From the NCBI GenBank assembly GCA_903873945.1, contig CAIQQM010000184.1, positions 1 through 39,426 on the forward strand: 39,426 bases of DNA, given 5' to 3'. Under the pieces are notes generated by a model that was not told the DNA's origin, did no database searches, and was given only the letters and a program-made list of their open reading frames with translations. Each line of letters opens with the position of its first letter. Position 1 is the stretch's first letter. Position numbers and translations under genes: made by a program. The stretch is from an uncultured Verrucomicrobiota bacterium (lineage in GTDB: Bacteria; Verrucomicrobiota; Verrucomicrobiia; Limisphaerales; UBA8199). Of the stretch, positions 16,001 through 24,800 are shown piece by piece.

Positions 16001-18372
16001 CCCAGGCTGTGCGGGTGCGCTGCCAACAGCCGCTGTAGCTCCTTTCCGAAATCCGGATCAACATGCGCAAATACCCTCCGGAACCAGACCTCCCAAAAAG
16101 CGCTGTCCTCGGCCGTCGGATCGGCCGGATTCAACAGAAGGGTTCCCAAAACTCTTCGCTCTCCCTGCGCGTGGGCGGTTCGCACCAGGAAACCCAGCCT
16201 CAGATCGCTCGTCACGCGCGCCGGTGCCTGCTTTACCAGAAAATCAATAACCGGCTTGATCTCGTAGTCATGCGCGACCTGGTCATGTTCATTCGTGGCG
16301 GGAAGCCTGCGCAGCAGTTCCAGGCCCGCGTCTGCTGTCGGCCTTACGACGTTCTGCAGCCCCGGACTAAGCTTCGACAGCAGGCGCGTCAGTCCGACAT
16401 CAGCGCGTACCCACTCCGTGTTCTCAAACCCCAACCCCAGCCCTCGAAGATGTTTGATAACCGGGTCAGCTTCAGGTTCCTCCAAAACGTAAAGCTTACC
16501 CCCTTCGAATCGCAGCAACTCCTCCGCCTCCTGCCTCTGAAACGCCCACGCGCCCTCTAACCCTGTGTGGCCCCCTCCATCCCCAATCACGAGCTTTAGG
16601 AGCTTCTCTAGGTCCTCCGCCTTAGGCGCCTGCGGGTGCAGCAGCACCTTCCGGGCAACCTCCGCCGAGACATTCCAACGCACCGTGATGCCCTGGCTTG
16701 GGCCCACCCGGGCCGACAACGCCTCTCCCAGCGTATAACGCACGAACCGCCGGCGCTCCGACGATAGCTCCCGAAACTGACCCGCATACGCAAGCAGCCA
16801 CTCCGGGACCAACTCTACAACCGTTTCTGCCCCACCGTCGCCCACCAGCAAGTCGAACGGCTCATCCCAGATATCACGGAGCCGCAACGCCCATGCGCTG
16901 GCTGAGAAGCACCGCCGCGCGAACTCCGTTAGATTAGTCGCTTCCTCATCATCGCTCCGCGTTAGGGGAAACAGGTTGAGGTAATCCTTCGGGTGCGCCT
17001 CCATCAACTCCCGAGCCAGCTCCGGCAGTTCCAGGCTAATGTCATGCAGCAACGGAGTGAGGGCCCGTTCAACCAGCCGCTGATTCCATTCCGTTTTTCG
17101 CTTCTGGGCCTCCGATTTATCCAACCGGTATTCAACGCGTTGGCGTGAAGGCCCGACAAAAAAGGCCCCGTTCAGAATGCAGCCGCAGGGACCATCATCC
17201 AACAGCGGCAGGAAGACCCGCCATTTCGCCACCTCGCCCCCCGCCAGTCTGCACGCCTCAACGTCCAGTGGAACGGCGATCGCCGCCCACGGCGTCGCTT
17301 TCTCCTCGTTGAGACGAAGTCTTTCCCTCAACCGGGTCAGGTTCTCGTCGTCGAAACGGGCCACGTGCCGAACATGAAATCTCCACGCCCTGCAGCCTGA
17401 CTCCTGACCATCCTTGCTGAAATCACGACGTGTGATCGTCCGGTCGAATGCGCAGTCCTCCTTTTCTGAAACCTGGTCCCGCTCAGCCAACTGGTTCACT
17501 CGGGCGAGGAACGCCTTGAACTTGTTCGGACTCGGCGTAGCCTCCACCGTGACTAGCGGTTCTGCCTCCCGCCCCCGCAATATCGAGAAGGAGATACGGC
17601 AGATGTTCTTTAGAAAATGTATGCAATGCGCCGCCGTTTCCGCCATTTCGGAAAGCAACTCCTGACGATCTCGCGCCTCGGGAAACCGGTCGTCGTATAG
17701 AGCCTTCGCTCCCTCGGGGGTCCGCCGCAGCGGAAGTCGAAATACGGTTTGTTGGTAGTCCTCCTGCGGATCATTCGCGATCGTGCCGATGGAGTGCGTT
17801 AACAGCCCTGCCGCCGGAAAACACCAGTCAATCACTTCCTTCACCGCCCCTTCGCGGAATCCTGAATCTCGCTTGAAATCGTCGATCGAGAACCGCCAGC
17901 CATTTGCGGTGAATATCTCATGCAGCAGATCAAATACATGGATCTCCCGCCGAGAAAGTAGCATCGGCGTGTCCGTGAGAAAATAAACACTGTTGAACCC
18001 AATGCCGAAGCGCCCGGCGGCCGTCGCCTGCGCCCGCTTGTGCCCGCCCGCCACATCTCGAATCGCCTCAAAGTCATCGTGCTCTTCTCCCACCTCACTC
18101 GCCACGCGAAACGGAGCATTGTTTCGCACCAAAAACGCCGGCCCCATAAGCGGATCGTACTTCGCAGAAAGCCCAGCCCGAGGCTCCCGCTCGTCCAGCA
18201 TGATGGACATTTCGGTTGCCCCGGCATCATCCGCATTCTGGAGCAGTTCCTTCAGGACAGCAGGTGCCGACCGCGCCCCACCTTCTCCCATCTGCCGCAG
18301 AAAGGTCTGAATGGACCGTAGGACCGGATACTGTTGGCCACCAGCGGTTCCTATTTCAGGGGTAAACGACAT
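10042..18372 (-). CDS. Giant protein with two sacsin-type GHKL ATPase modules
   Basis: I choose ATG 18372 (2776 aa), which has GAGAAG upstream, over an upstream TTG at 18423 without a ribosome-binding site. Module 1: ELLQNADDA (residues 42-50, the N-box glutamate and asparagine), GPAFLVRNNAPF (counterpart of sacsin GPALLVYND) and GRFGIGFNSVYFLTD (120-134). Module 2: ELMQNAEDA (about 1850), then GRFGLGFKSVYLLTD (about 1935). Both thus keep ATP-binding boxes of the Hsp90/sacsin type. The roughly 1700 residues between them are helical and leucine/arginine-rich without clear domains. A strongly acidic linker (PEEEETEEPEPIDPDE, about 2465-2485) precedes the C-terminal part. In sacsin-like and MutL/Hsp90-type proteins, ATP binding drives clamp-like closure, so this could be a large scaffold or sensor. 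There is no nuclease motif or membrane segment. The DrmD-like gene follows with no gap. Confidence 0.85.
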   Translation of the reverse strand: MSFTPEIGTAGGQQYPVLRSIQTFLRQMGEGGARSAPAVLKELLQNADDAGATEMSIMLDEREPRAGLSAKYDPLMGPAFLVRNNAPFRVASEVGEEHDDFEAIRDVAGGHKRAQATAAGRFGIGFNSVYFLTDTPMLLSRREIHVFDLLHEIFTANGWRFSIDDFKRDSGFREGAVKEVIDWCFPAAGLLTHSIGTIANDPQEDYQQTVFRLPLRRTPEGAKALYDDRFPEARDRQELLSEMAETAAHCIHFLKNICRISFSILRGREAEPLVTVEATPSPNKFKAFLARVNQLAERDQVSEKEDCAFDRTITRRDFSKDGQESGCRAWRFHVRHVARFDDENLTRLRERLRLNEEKATPWAAIAVPLDVEACRLAGGEVAKWRVFLPLLDDGPCGCILNGAFFVGPSRQRVEYRLDKSEAQKRKTEWNQRLVERALTPLLHDISLELPELARELMEAHPKDYLNLFPLTRSDDEEATNLTEFARRCFSASAWALRLRDIWDEPFDLLVGDGGAETVVELVPEWLLAYAGQFRELSSERRRFVRYTLGEALSARVGPSQGITVRWNVSAEVARKVLLHPQAPKAEDLEKLLKLVIGDGGGHTGLEGAWAFQRQEAEELLRFEGGKLYVLEEPEADPVIKHLRGLGLGFENTEWVRADVGLTRLLSKLSPGLQNVVRPTADAGLELLRRLPATNEHDQVAHDYEIKPVIDFLVKQAPARVTSDLRLGFLVRTAHAQGERRVLGTLLLNPADPTAEDSAFWEVWFRRVFAHVDPDFGKELQRLLAAHPHSLGAFQASNCRVRLGCARDAFEILHAVRSMLPAVCDKLAKEIGDASQKHPVLTEQVAGLLLESADAGWDAMDAPQRYTLLALPIHRCSDGRFTALVAPTGVDADSIAREFRLQSQDDVEDAPIETPACRLLQTVNSTAKRFYRLRLGVKVQGRVEVLKDVLRQIGEPGRENEKMLRYLERYYEAALGGLDRSADASGQMDARELRELMTSARTVPCVDTAWFKASECTEAWQMADHLLAQGWAKKRLSSLLLQLLVGQHVASIDAEMRELLPRLHRLKAWDTRKIVELCITSGSSGLNLAERVKLFWDNRRDFPETGAARSVAAGLLQVPGQAGAVMLSESEFFAGVAELPSRVMSAIASKAVALPVLAAQVGLKVEDVPSVLRAFQVPELTGKDLEDRLTERFNEVWPGIEDREERMRVLRYIHARGLSGRLAEAAEGLDTVLAGSRKPGWKMPATVISPTWAGTKPPHVMAESLPTLDKIPEAVLRVWDQWCGVRTFGDVFSLVVEKAAAAGMEKQSAAKAVYSWLERAVGASPNDEELKVLKARSWVLAQRSGELDFKAPAEVLVHAGEKVLGARFWVRAALQLPEFCRHGSESVGFATTLAATPRELEEAGECLALRAAGEQTAARRVYELVAELLEQSEGLREHWERLAERRSVYLSFRDRARALTSLQIFVGGGEYKEDLSANLLCLKGTSRLPKGLIETYRRLGVTESPTVSQVLAALTAISPGEPGVGASYARLLGALQALAESGEVELNPVSLGAARVLTCARTYEPIKTCYWDEGLGSKGRVVAEHAGLIIDATDKPTRSLVEWLAERYPGVFSNLRSVAKVESADSALPVPVGSTVEDLLYPWRQWLRDVADPDSAIRNGLIELGASPPENEIEVIPVEKIRLRYRLAGGQVIEQSPSWEGPAALALPNGQLLFRSQALESGSGRGGDLVGEMDAAIAGEVGRLLGGTASDGSSGAVVEKILKTIERPSTVLRHLHDSNREHFLHQYYDQVADPKFARLFDEYRRTDPRRQRAQDLKSEMFEVLFAKFVQERAAQIRGYGYDEFSVFAELMQNAEDAYSQGEQLGMGTRDPFEVVYRYLEDGRGGRVLEVDHRGRPFNHGSRHDPNFGRDVEGVLRSAGSFKQHVGEGAAAQAGTSAIGRFGLGFKSVYLLTDCPEIHSGAWHFAIKAGCLPEELPRLADLPNDKTRLRLPLRSDVKVLDRAEKLLDLVPFLRMVTDVQFQPLGAGPATIQVEANVILKAESVTVEEVTIALKGIAREGLVRLLRCRSRGHEGQLALVLNDAGIPVRWHEAFEHDVYVALPLKAKLSCGVAVSHRFEVQSGRTHLVDPAKNAQRMDEVAGLLEGLVGGVLSRDRTVSPSELLRRFWALWRWNESDSECEYLAGALARTLARMAERKRVVPTLDPDKPAKLGDTLCVYFNQIPDAFRDALLDAGVRIGIREKPAQAIGCSEVVEAGFAAAYARTCAYAGVPQSPSLCGIGWAEVSKAFRDSPWFADKPELLNCLASALNQEQRMQAAKWVAVCEVGTSRREKGERRVPANLLESEFPGVELLPRRLIEYISERYDVGAIELLKLAGLRSQPCSSEVRTWMGAGDLTQAEAVGILKYLGEGRRFSKWYNDLEEFVRGAWIPAEGGPITVREAVRRGLIPDEVLADYLFKVWLGLLSSDDKEPEEEETEEPEPIDPDEALGKLFKWWQANGKWWTSAYESRLYGDGRRPRLEPYDERKSDDRRGWLVLFVIGCLHKVGRTRAEQHRGFIERCERNGWLDVFADGDRDAQRWMSVLDDYLDDPTEDERYRQWMRQFVDIYQISRWLTDYVESFRNIDRLGRQFGLDEILAPRTNADFSGGGPDAPSLRRTLGIGACFVVRELMRFGVLADARAHKYCYLPTRRVRALLGLMGCQSLEGEERAVQSAIIHSFLVKHLGAEKSTFLRSFDLPLQALAEDKQLQLVLLGQEVPCEEEDLIFRTHPSGHVYPIRV

Positions 18373-18385
18373 GTTGTTGGGCTTC

Positions 18386-18466
18386 TCAAATGAAAAGTCT
18401 ATAGTCGTAAGACTCCCGCTCAAACCGCTTCAGGAGCTTCCCAATCCTCGCGATCTCGTTGTGCAT
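18386..18466 (-). CDS. Possible 26-aa coupling ORF between DUF499 and sacsin-like genes
   Basis: An ATG 5 nt after the DUF499 stop opens a 26-codon frame (MHNEIARIGKLLKRFERESY..., basic and amphipathic helix-like). Its TGA overlaps the GAGAAG ribosome-binding site of the sacsin-like gene, 13 nt before that ATG. A short ORF filling the only gap of this size here would couple translation of the two large genes. It could instead be chance. The start has only GGAAG about 11 nt upstream. Confidence 0.3.
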   Translation of the reverse strand: MHNEIARIGKLLKRFERESYDYRLFI

Positions 18467-18471
18467 TTTCT

Positions 18472-21400
18472 CTATAGCTTCCAGCCGTCCTTCACTTCCC
18501 CTAACACTTTGTTTCCCTCTTCCACGTTCGCGCCCGGTTTAGGCTTGTACGACACCGCTACTTCCAGTTGCACATCGCACCCGGCTAACGTCGTGGTCAA
18601 TTTTGACACGTGCTCCGCCAGGTCCTGAAACTCCGCCACGGTCAACGTCATGCGCGGCGACAGCTTCCGGCCAGGCCCAGGCCCCGGTTCCGGCGTCGGT
18701 GGTTGCGGCGGCGCGGATGATTTGACCGCCAGTTCCACGTTGGCATCCGCCGACAGCGACACAAGCGGGCCGCTTCCGCTGACCCGCGCCACCAGCCCCC
18801 GGCCAATCGCATCGCTCAGGGTGCTGATAAACAACTTGGGCGGCCACGGATTCCCCTTCACCTTCTTCAATTCGGTGTAAAGTTTCTCCACCGTGGTTCT
18901 CGGCTCGGCGTCCTTGCTCCAGGCGTCCTTGAGCAGTGCGTTCGGTAAAAGCTCGAACGAACTGAGTGTCACCGGCTGCCGGTAAATCTTCGCCGTCGCG
19001 TCCAGTTGCAGCGTTGTCGGTTCGTCCTGCCACACGCTGTCGTTCCCGAACACCAGCCACAAGTCGCCCGCCTTCACCGCCTGTGCTACTGCCTTGTGGA
19101 TCTCCGCCACCGCTACCTTGGGGATGGCGCGGGATTCCGGCGGATACCCGGGTTGCGTCACCTCTTGAAAGGCGTGCGTCCCGTCAAACCACGAGCACAG
19201 CGTCGTCAGTTCCACCCCCGCCGGTTCGGCGGGCCACAGGCCCGGCAGTGCTTCCGGCAATACCGCCCGTGGACTCAGGTTGCTCAGCACCGCCTTGTTC
19301 GGCAGCCACGCTTCGCCCTTCTTGTCCCACTCCGTGACGTCAATCTTGGAACGCCAGAACCATTGTTCCGATCCGTCCGGGCGCACATGGCGCAGTGCCA
19401 GCACGCCGCGTTGCACCGCGTCCGCAATCGTGTTCGTCACCGTCTGCGGATTCAGCAGCTTCGGCAGGTTCGGTTGTCGGGCGAATTTCTGGTAAAGAGC
19501 GCTCACTGGCACGCTGCTGTCCGTCGCCGGCCAGACTGGGTATGGACCGCCGGCCATGATGGACGAGGCATCAATTTTTTCTTTGAACAGCCGCAGCTCT
19601 TTTTCCTGCAAGAGCGTCGGGAACAACGCCTGCGCTCCCATCGTGAACTTCTTCACTTGTAGCGCGCCCGCCTTGTCCACATGCAGCACCAGCTCGAAGG
19701 CATTCTTCACCGCCGTCTCCGCCGCCTGCTTGGATTCGCGCTCGCGCTTGTTCACCGCTTCCTTCACGTGCGACTCGAAATCCTTGTAGTCTTTCCCGCC
19801 CTTGATTTCCTGCCACGCCAGCCAGTCGGCAATCTGCTGCTCCGCCTGCTGCAAGCCGCCTACGCTGGGTGTCACCACCAGCACCACGTTTTGACAAATG
19901 CGGTTGTCCGTGAGGGACGAATGCGTGCGCAGAAAGGCTTCCGCGCCGGCGTGCGGCTTCGTGTTCGGCTGGGCCGCGTAATCCGCGCCCAGCACGATCA
20001 GCCGAAACACGCCGTCATCATCCACATCCGCCGGCGTATTCGGCAGGTTGTGGAACTTGACCCCCTCCTGGTCGCAGCCCTCTTTCAGCGGCGTGCATTT
20101 CTTGGCCAGTTCGTCGAATTTCACCTTGGCGAAACTCAGCGCCTTGATTTTGTAAGTGGAATGCACTTGGTTCAGGTTCGGCTTCGGCCCGAGCCGCCAG
20201 AACTTTGGCACGTTCGTCGTCGGCTCGGTGGCGTCCGTTTCTTCCAGATACCAGGACGATTTCGCCCAGCCTATCAGCCCGTTGTTCAACACGGCTGGCA
20301 ACTCGCACGTCGCCCCTACCAGCCAGCGCAAGTCGCCGACTTCCGCCTGTTCGCCGATGGGTTGCGAATAGATGAAGGTCGCCACGCACGCTGCTTCCAG
20401 CTCCCGCCCCATCAAAGTCCCGGCGTGCGCCTTCTGCGCATCCACCACGCGTGGCAGTTCCGTCTTCAGGTTGGACGGCCATTGCGGATTCTTTTCCGCC
20501 TGCGAGTCCTTCGCCACTTCCGCCAGCTTTTGCAGCGCGGGACTCAAATCGTCATTGCCCGGCGCGTTGAGAAAAACTTGAGGCCCGATGACGGGCGACG
20601 TGTCCCACTTTTCCGCCTCGCGCAATGCCGCCGCAAAGGTTTGCAGCACCCCGCGTGTCCGCTGGAACTGATGCAGTTCAGTCCACTTGCCGAAGAACCG
20701 CGCCAGCAGGTCGGGATGGAACGGATACGCGTCGCGCAGTTTTTCTTCCGCGTTCGGCAGCTTGGCTTGCGCCGGGTCAATGGCCTTCATGCGATCCCAG
20801 AACGCCGTCACATACGGATGCCGGTCCGCCGGATTCTCCGGGAACTTTTCAAACATCCGGCGGCGCAGCAGTTCCGCCAGGTCGCCTTTTTCCACCGGCG
20901 ATTGCACCGACGCCTGCCGGTTCAATCCTTGGTTGCAGGCATCCAGAACCGATTTGCCGATGGCATCATTCATCTTCTCCGGTTCCGTGGCCAGTAGGGA
21001 GACAACGAGGCAGGAATGTTTGGAATTTTCCACCGCTTGGGCCAGCCGTTGAAAGAAATTCTTCAGCCGGTCAATCCACATCGGCCCCCGCCATTTATTG
21101 GTCCCGTCGGTGTCGGGCGAGGCCGCGTCGTGCGCCCACATCAGAAATTCGTCCACCAGTATCAGCGCGGCCTTGCCGCTCTTCTCCACTTCCGCCAGCA
21201 CCTTGCCCCACAGCAGATCGGCGGGCGGCGTGTCAAAGTCGGGTTGCGATTCGTTGCGATCCAGGATTTCCAATCCCTTCTCGCCGAGCAACTGCCACGC
21301 AATCATGTTCCACGGCATCCGAAACGCCCGCACCTTACCGTCTGGCGATTTCGCTTCAATCCCCTTTTTCCAATCCACCTTGTCGAACGACACCGCCGCC

Positions 21401-21801
21401 ACGATGGCTTCCGGGGGCGCCTCCAGCTTGGCGTCTTGGAGGATGTGATTCACCGCCGTTGCTTTCATCGGCAGCTTCTTGCCGAGGGTCGTCATGTAAT
21501 ACAGCGTCGTCAGCGTGTGCGATTTTCCGCCGCCGAAGGTCTGCGCCACGTTGATGATTGGCTCGCCCCCTTCTTCGCCCGCCAGCCGCCGCAGCACGTC
21601 GCGGCAGAACCGCCGCAGGTTCGGCGTCGCGTAAGTCGTGGCGAAAAACGCTTCCGGGTTGGTGTAATGTTTGCCGCTGTTCGGCTCGAAGATGACGCGG
21701 TGCAAATCCACCGCGAAATCCGCCGTCGTCAGCGTCTTTGTTTTGATCTCTTCCCGCAGGGTGCAAACATCCTTCCACGGTCTCAGAACTTGTTTGGCCA
21801 T
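18472..21801 (-). CDS. DUF499 AAA-type ATPase
   Basis: This 1109-aa protein matches the DUF499 family (COG1483-type predicted AAA ATPase). It opens with LRPWKDVCTLREEI...FAVDLHRVI, followed by the family's PIINVAQTFGGGKSHTLTTLYY with Walker A lysine at residue 93. ALILVDEFLMWA (Walker B, about 214-225) and SCLVVSLLATEP come next. The TFGGGKSH P-loop is characteristic. The C-terminal part ends in a proline/glycine linker (PTPEPGPGPGRK) and a small alpha/beta tail domain. DUF499 proteins are habitually encoded beside DUF1156 methylases and helicases in defence islands. The ATPase is thought to power or gate the complex, but its exact biochemistry is not established. The start is 3 nt after the methyltransferase stop, with GGAAAGAAA as a possible ribosome-binding site. 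Confidence 0.9.
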   Translation of the reverse strand: MAKQVLRPWKDVCTLREEIKTKTLTTADFAVDLHRVIFEPNSGKHYTNPEAFFATTYATPNLRRFCRDVLRRLAGEEGGEPIINVAQTFGGGKSHTLTTLYYMTTLGKKLPMKATAVNHILQDAKLEAPPEAIVAAVSFDKVDWKKGIEAKSPDGKVRAFRMPWNMIAWQLLGEKGLEILDRNESQPDFDTPPADLLWGKVLAEVEKSGKAALILVDEFLMWAHDAASPDTDGTNKWRGPMWIDRLKNFFQRLAQAVENSKHSCLVVSLLATEPEKMNDAIGKSVLDACNQGLNRQASVQSPVEKGDLAELLRRRMFEKFPENPADRHPYVTAFWDRMKAIDPAQAKLPNAEEKLRDAYPFHPDLLARFFGKWTELHQFQRTRGVLQTFAAALREAEKWDTSPVIGPQVFLNAPGNDDLSPALQKLAEVAKDSQAEKNPQWPSNLKTELPRVVDAQKAHAGTLMGRELEAACVATFIYSQPIGEQAEVGDLRWLVGATCELPAVLNNGLIGWAKSSWYLEETDATEPTTNVPKFWRLGPKPNLNQVHSTYKIKALSFAKVKFDELAKKCTPLKEGCDQEGVKFHNLPNTPADVDDDGVFRLIVLGADYAAQPNTKPHAGAEAFLRTHSSLTDNRICQNVVLVVTPSVGGLQQAEQQIADWLAWQEIKGGKDYKDFESHVKEAVNKRERESKQAAETAVKNAFELVLHVDKAGALQVKKFTMGAQALFPTLLQEKELRLFKEKIDASSIMAGGPYPVWPATDSSVPVSALYQKFARQPNLPKLLNPQTVTNTIADAVQRGVLALRHVRPDGSEQWFWRSKIDVTEWDKKGEAWLPNKAVLSNLSPRAVLPEALPGLWPAEPAGVELTTLCSWFDGTHAFQEVTQPGYPPESRAIPKVAVAEIHKAVAQAVKAGDLWLVFGNDSVWQDEPTTLQLDATAKIYRQPVTLSSFELLPNALLKDAWSKDAEPRTTVEKLYTELKKVKGNPWPPKLFISTLSDAIGRGLVARVSGSGPLVSLSADANVELAVKSSAPPQPPTPEPGPGPGRKLSPRMTLTVAEFQDLAEHVSKLTTTLAGCDVQLEVAVSYKPKPGANVEEGNKVLGEVKDGWKL

Positions 21802-21804
21802 AAA

Positions 21805-24800
21805 TTATTTCTTTCCTTTCCGGTAGCTGACTTTCGCCCGCGTCGCCTCGTCTATCGGGGCGAAATAAGGTTCTTCCTTCACCGCGCCGTCTTCGGTCAC
21901 TTGCTGCCGCCGCAGTTTTAATTGCGTCGCCAGTGCTTCCACCAGCCGCCGCTCCGTCTCGTTGCCGTCTTGAAACGCCAGTTCCCGGATGGCTTGCAGC
22001 AGCGGCGGGAACGCCCGCTCGCTCGCCAGCCCCCAGCTTTCGTAAAGCGGTTGCACTTCGCCCGCTTGGTTGCGCTGGAACAGCGCCATCAGCCGGTGTA
22101 GCTTGTCTATCAGCGGCGACGGCAATCCGCCCCGGCTTTCGCCGAGGTCAGCACTTTCGATGCGCTCCGACCAGTCCAGCAGCCGGTATTCGTTCCCGCT
22201 GCTTTCCTCCTCCGGCTCCTCGGCCTCGCCTTCTTCGGCGTCCTTCCGCGGACGGCCCTTCTTACCCGGCCCGGACTTGCCGCCTTGCTCCAGGATGTTC
22301 CAGACCACCTTCAATTCCGTCTCGTTCTTCCCGCACGCATTTGCATAAAGGATGCACGCCCCGGCCGGTGCAGATGCCAGCCCGAAATAAGCGCGGTGCA
22401 GCAAATAGTATTGGGTCACCGGATCGAGCGCCACCGTTTCACCGCGGCCCTGCGTCTCGCGCTGGAGCTCGCGGAAACCCGGCAACTCGCCGAGGGCGAA
22501 TTGCAACACCAGCTTGCGGACTTCATCCAGAAACTCCCGGACCGTCACCATGCCACCACCGGTTTTCTTCACGAAAGGATGCTCGCTATAAGCCTGGAGC
22601 GCCGGCCCGAGCGCCGCCCAGATGAAATCCGGCCCGCGAATGCCCAAATCAAAATAGTATTGCAGGATGTTGATGCCGCCGAGTTCATCCCGCTTGTCAA
22701 ACAGGATTTGCTTCATCCGCTCCAACACGGGTTCTTCCCAGCCGGCGGCTGCGGTGACGGAGCGCTTACGACAGACTATCCATACTGAGGTCGAAAGCGC
22801 GGCAGAATTAATTCCCCGGCTCCGATTGGGCATCTCCGTTTGAATTGGCCAGCTTGCCGTAACCGTGGCCCCAGCTTGAATTAGGGCTCCAATAAGAGTT
22901 TCCCAAGCATCAACCTCCTTATTTGCAAAAACGATAGCGAGCCTACCGGATTCTGGCAATTGCTTGAGACACGCGGTGAAGGCCCTCGCCATTCCCTTTT
23001 CATAGTTAGCTTTGGACTTTGCCCTATCACCACCAAACCTAGTTTCGTCGTCAATAAGCTCCCCGTCGTCACTGTCGTGGTTCCACTTCGGCGAAAGTTC
23101 CTCCAGATAGTTGTCCATAAAGGATGGATCTAAGTCACTCAGAATGCGCCGCTGCCAAATGTAAAAGAAATCCATCAAATCCGAATACGGGATCGCGTCG
23201 TAGTAAGGTGGGTCAGTAACCACAACATCGAGTTGTGCATCGTGAGATACGACAGCAGAGCGGCGGATTATTTGCGGGGAACAAAGTGTGCTAGACAAAT
23301 TGACTGCGGTGGTCACTGACTTCGCAACCGAATTAAGCATTGAATCCCAACTCCCAGAGGTTCCACCGATTGGTGAAGCTTCCGCAAAGTCCCACTTGAA
23401 TGGCAAAGCAAAGCGGTTGAACATATGAGTAATCTGCTCATTATTTAGATACCAAGAACAGCAGACATTCTCATAGTCTAGCAATTTGCCCAAACTACAG
23501 GTTAAGTAAGCCCCAATTGCCGGGGAGATACTGTCGTTAAGCTCAGCGGCAGCTTTGATTGCTGCACGAATGTGTCTAACAAACACAGCCAATGCGAGGA
23601 GTTGTCTGGGAGTGAACAACTCTCGCCAAAGCCGCAAGCCATACTTTTGAACCGAAAACGCACGCGCCGCGCCACTCCCTCCGCCCAAAGGTGAAGGTTC
23701 TCCCGGTAATCCGAAGGGGATGTCTCTGTAGGCTTCATTCAAATCCTCAATTTCCACCGACGCCGCACGCAACTCTGTCTCGGTAGGGAGGCGATACCGT
23801 TTCAAAGTGGTTTTTTTACTCGGATGAGTGGCCTCAGTTACAACGGCAGTCATCTGAATATCAAGCAATCCCTGTTGCCCCTGTCTTCTTAGGTCTTCCG
23901 ATGTGAGAGAGATAACCCCAGGTCGACCGCTACATGGACTCCATACACCGGCCCGGTTCATTGTTCCGTTCTTCAAGAACTCCTCCAACGTGTTCTCAGT
24001 AACTTCCCACCGTCGCAGGAAATCATGCTCCTCGATTATGCGTTTCGGTTGCACCAGGTCTGCTTCTCGCAAGATTCTAAAGGCTACTCCGCACCCGTCA
24101 GGATTCGGTATGGGCAAGAGTGCGGCGCGTCTCCCCTTCTTTTTGCCGATCCAAAAGGTCTTGAGCAGTGGAACACGTCCAGTGGTTTGCGGGTCGCGCG
24201 CAGTCCGCGCCCAGAGGTAGGCAACTGTCGGTTCGCCATCCACCATCGGGTAGCGCGCTGTCAAATCCTGCCGTGACCGCTCCAGCACCCATCGTCCCCA
24301 TGCGCGCACATGCCAAGCCAGGTCAGCGTCCGGCAAAGACACTTTTTTGAAATCAGCGGATGCCTTTTCTGATGGTGCTTCCGCATCGGTTGCGGTTTCG
24401 TGCAGTTCTAAGTTCACCGCATCCGTGTAGTGCGGCTTTTTCTCACCCTTGCGCTTCTTGATCTTCCCAGCAATAAAATCCTCCACGAAGTCCGGCCACT
24501 GGCGCACGAACTCCGGCAGCGGCCATTTCTTTCCCGCGAACCGTTGCGGATATTCCAGTGTGCATTTCTGAATGAACCACGCCACCGGATTCAAATCTGC
24601 CGATGTGACCTCACAACCCAGCCGCATCGCTTCCAGCGGAATCGCCCCGCCGCCCGCAAACGGGTCGAGCACCTTGGGCGCTTTGCCGCCGTAAAATTGC
24701 CTGATCGCTGCCCGCAAGGTATCCATCGCGGGCTCATTCTCGTTTCCCCAAACCAGCACGCCGCCTTCCACCACTTTCTTTTCCTCGGAAACCGAGTTGC

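Noticed and set aside
19681-20997. Long plus-strand open frame (438 codons) inside the DUF499 gene
   Set aside because: It is arginine/histidine-rich antisense text with no domain; a shadow of a GC-rich gene.
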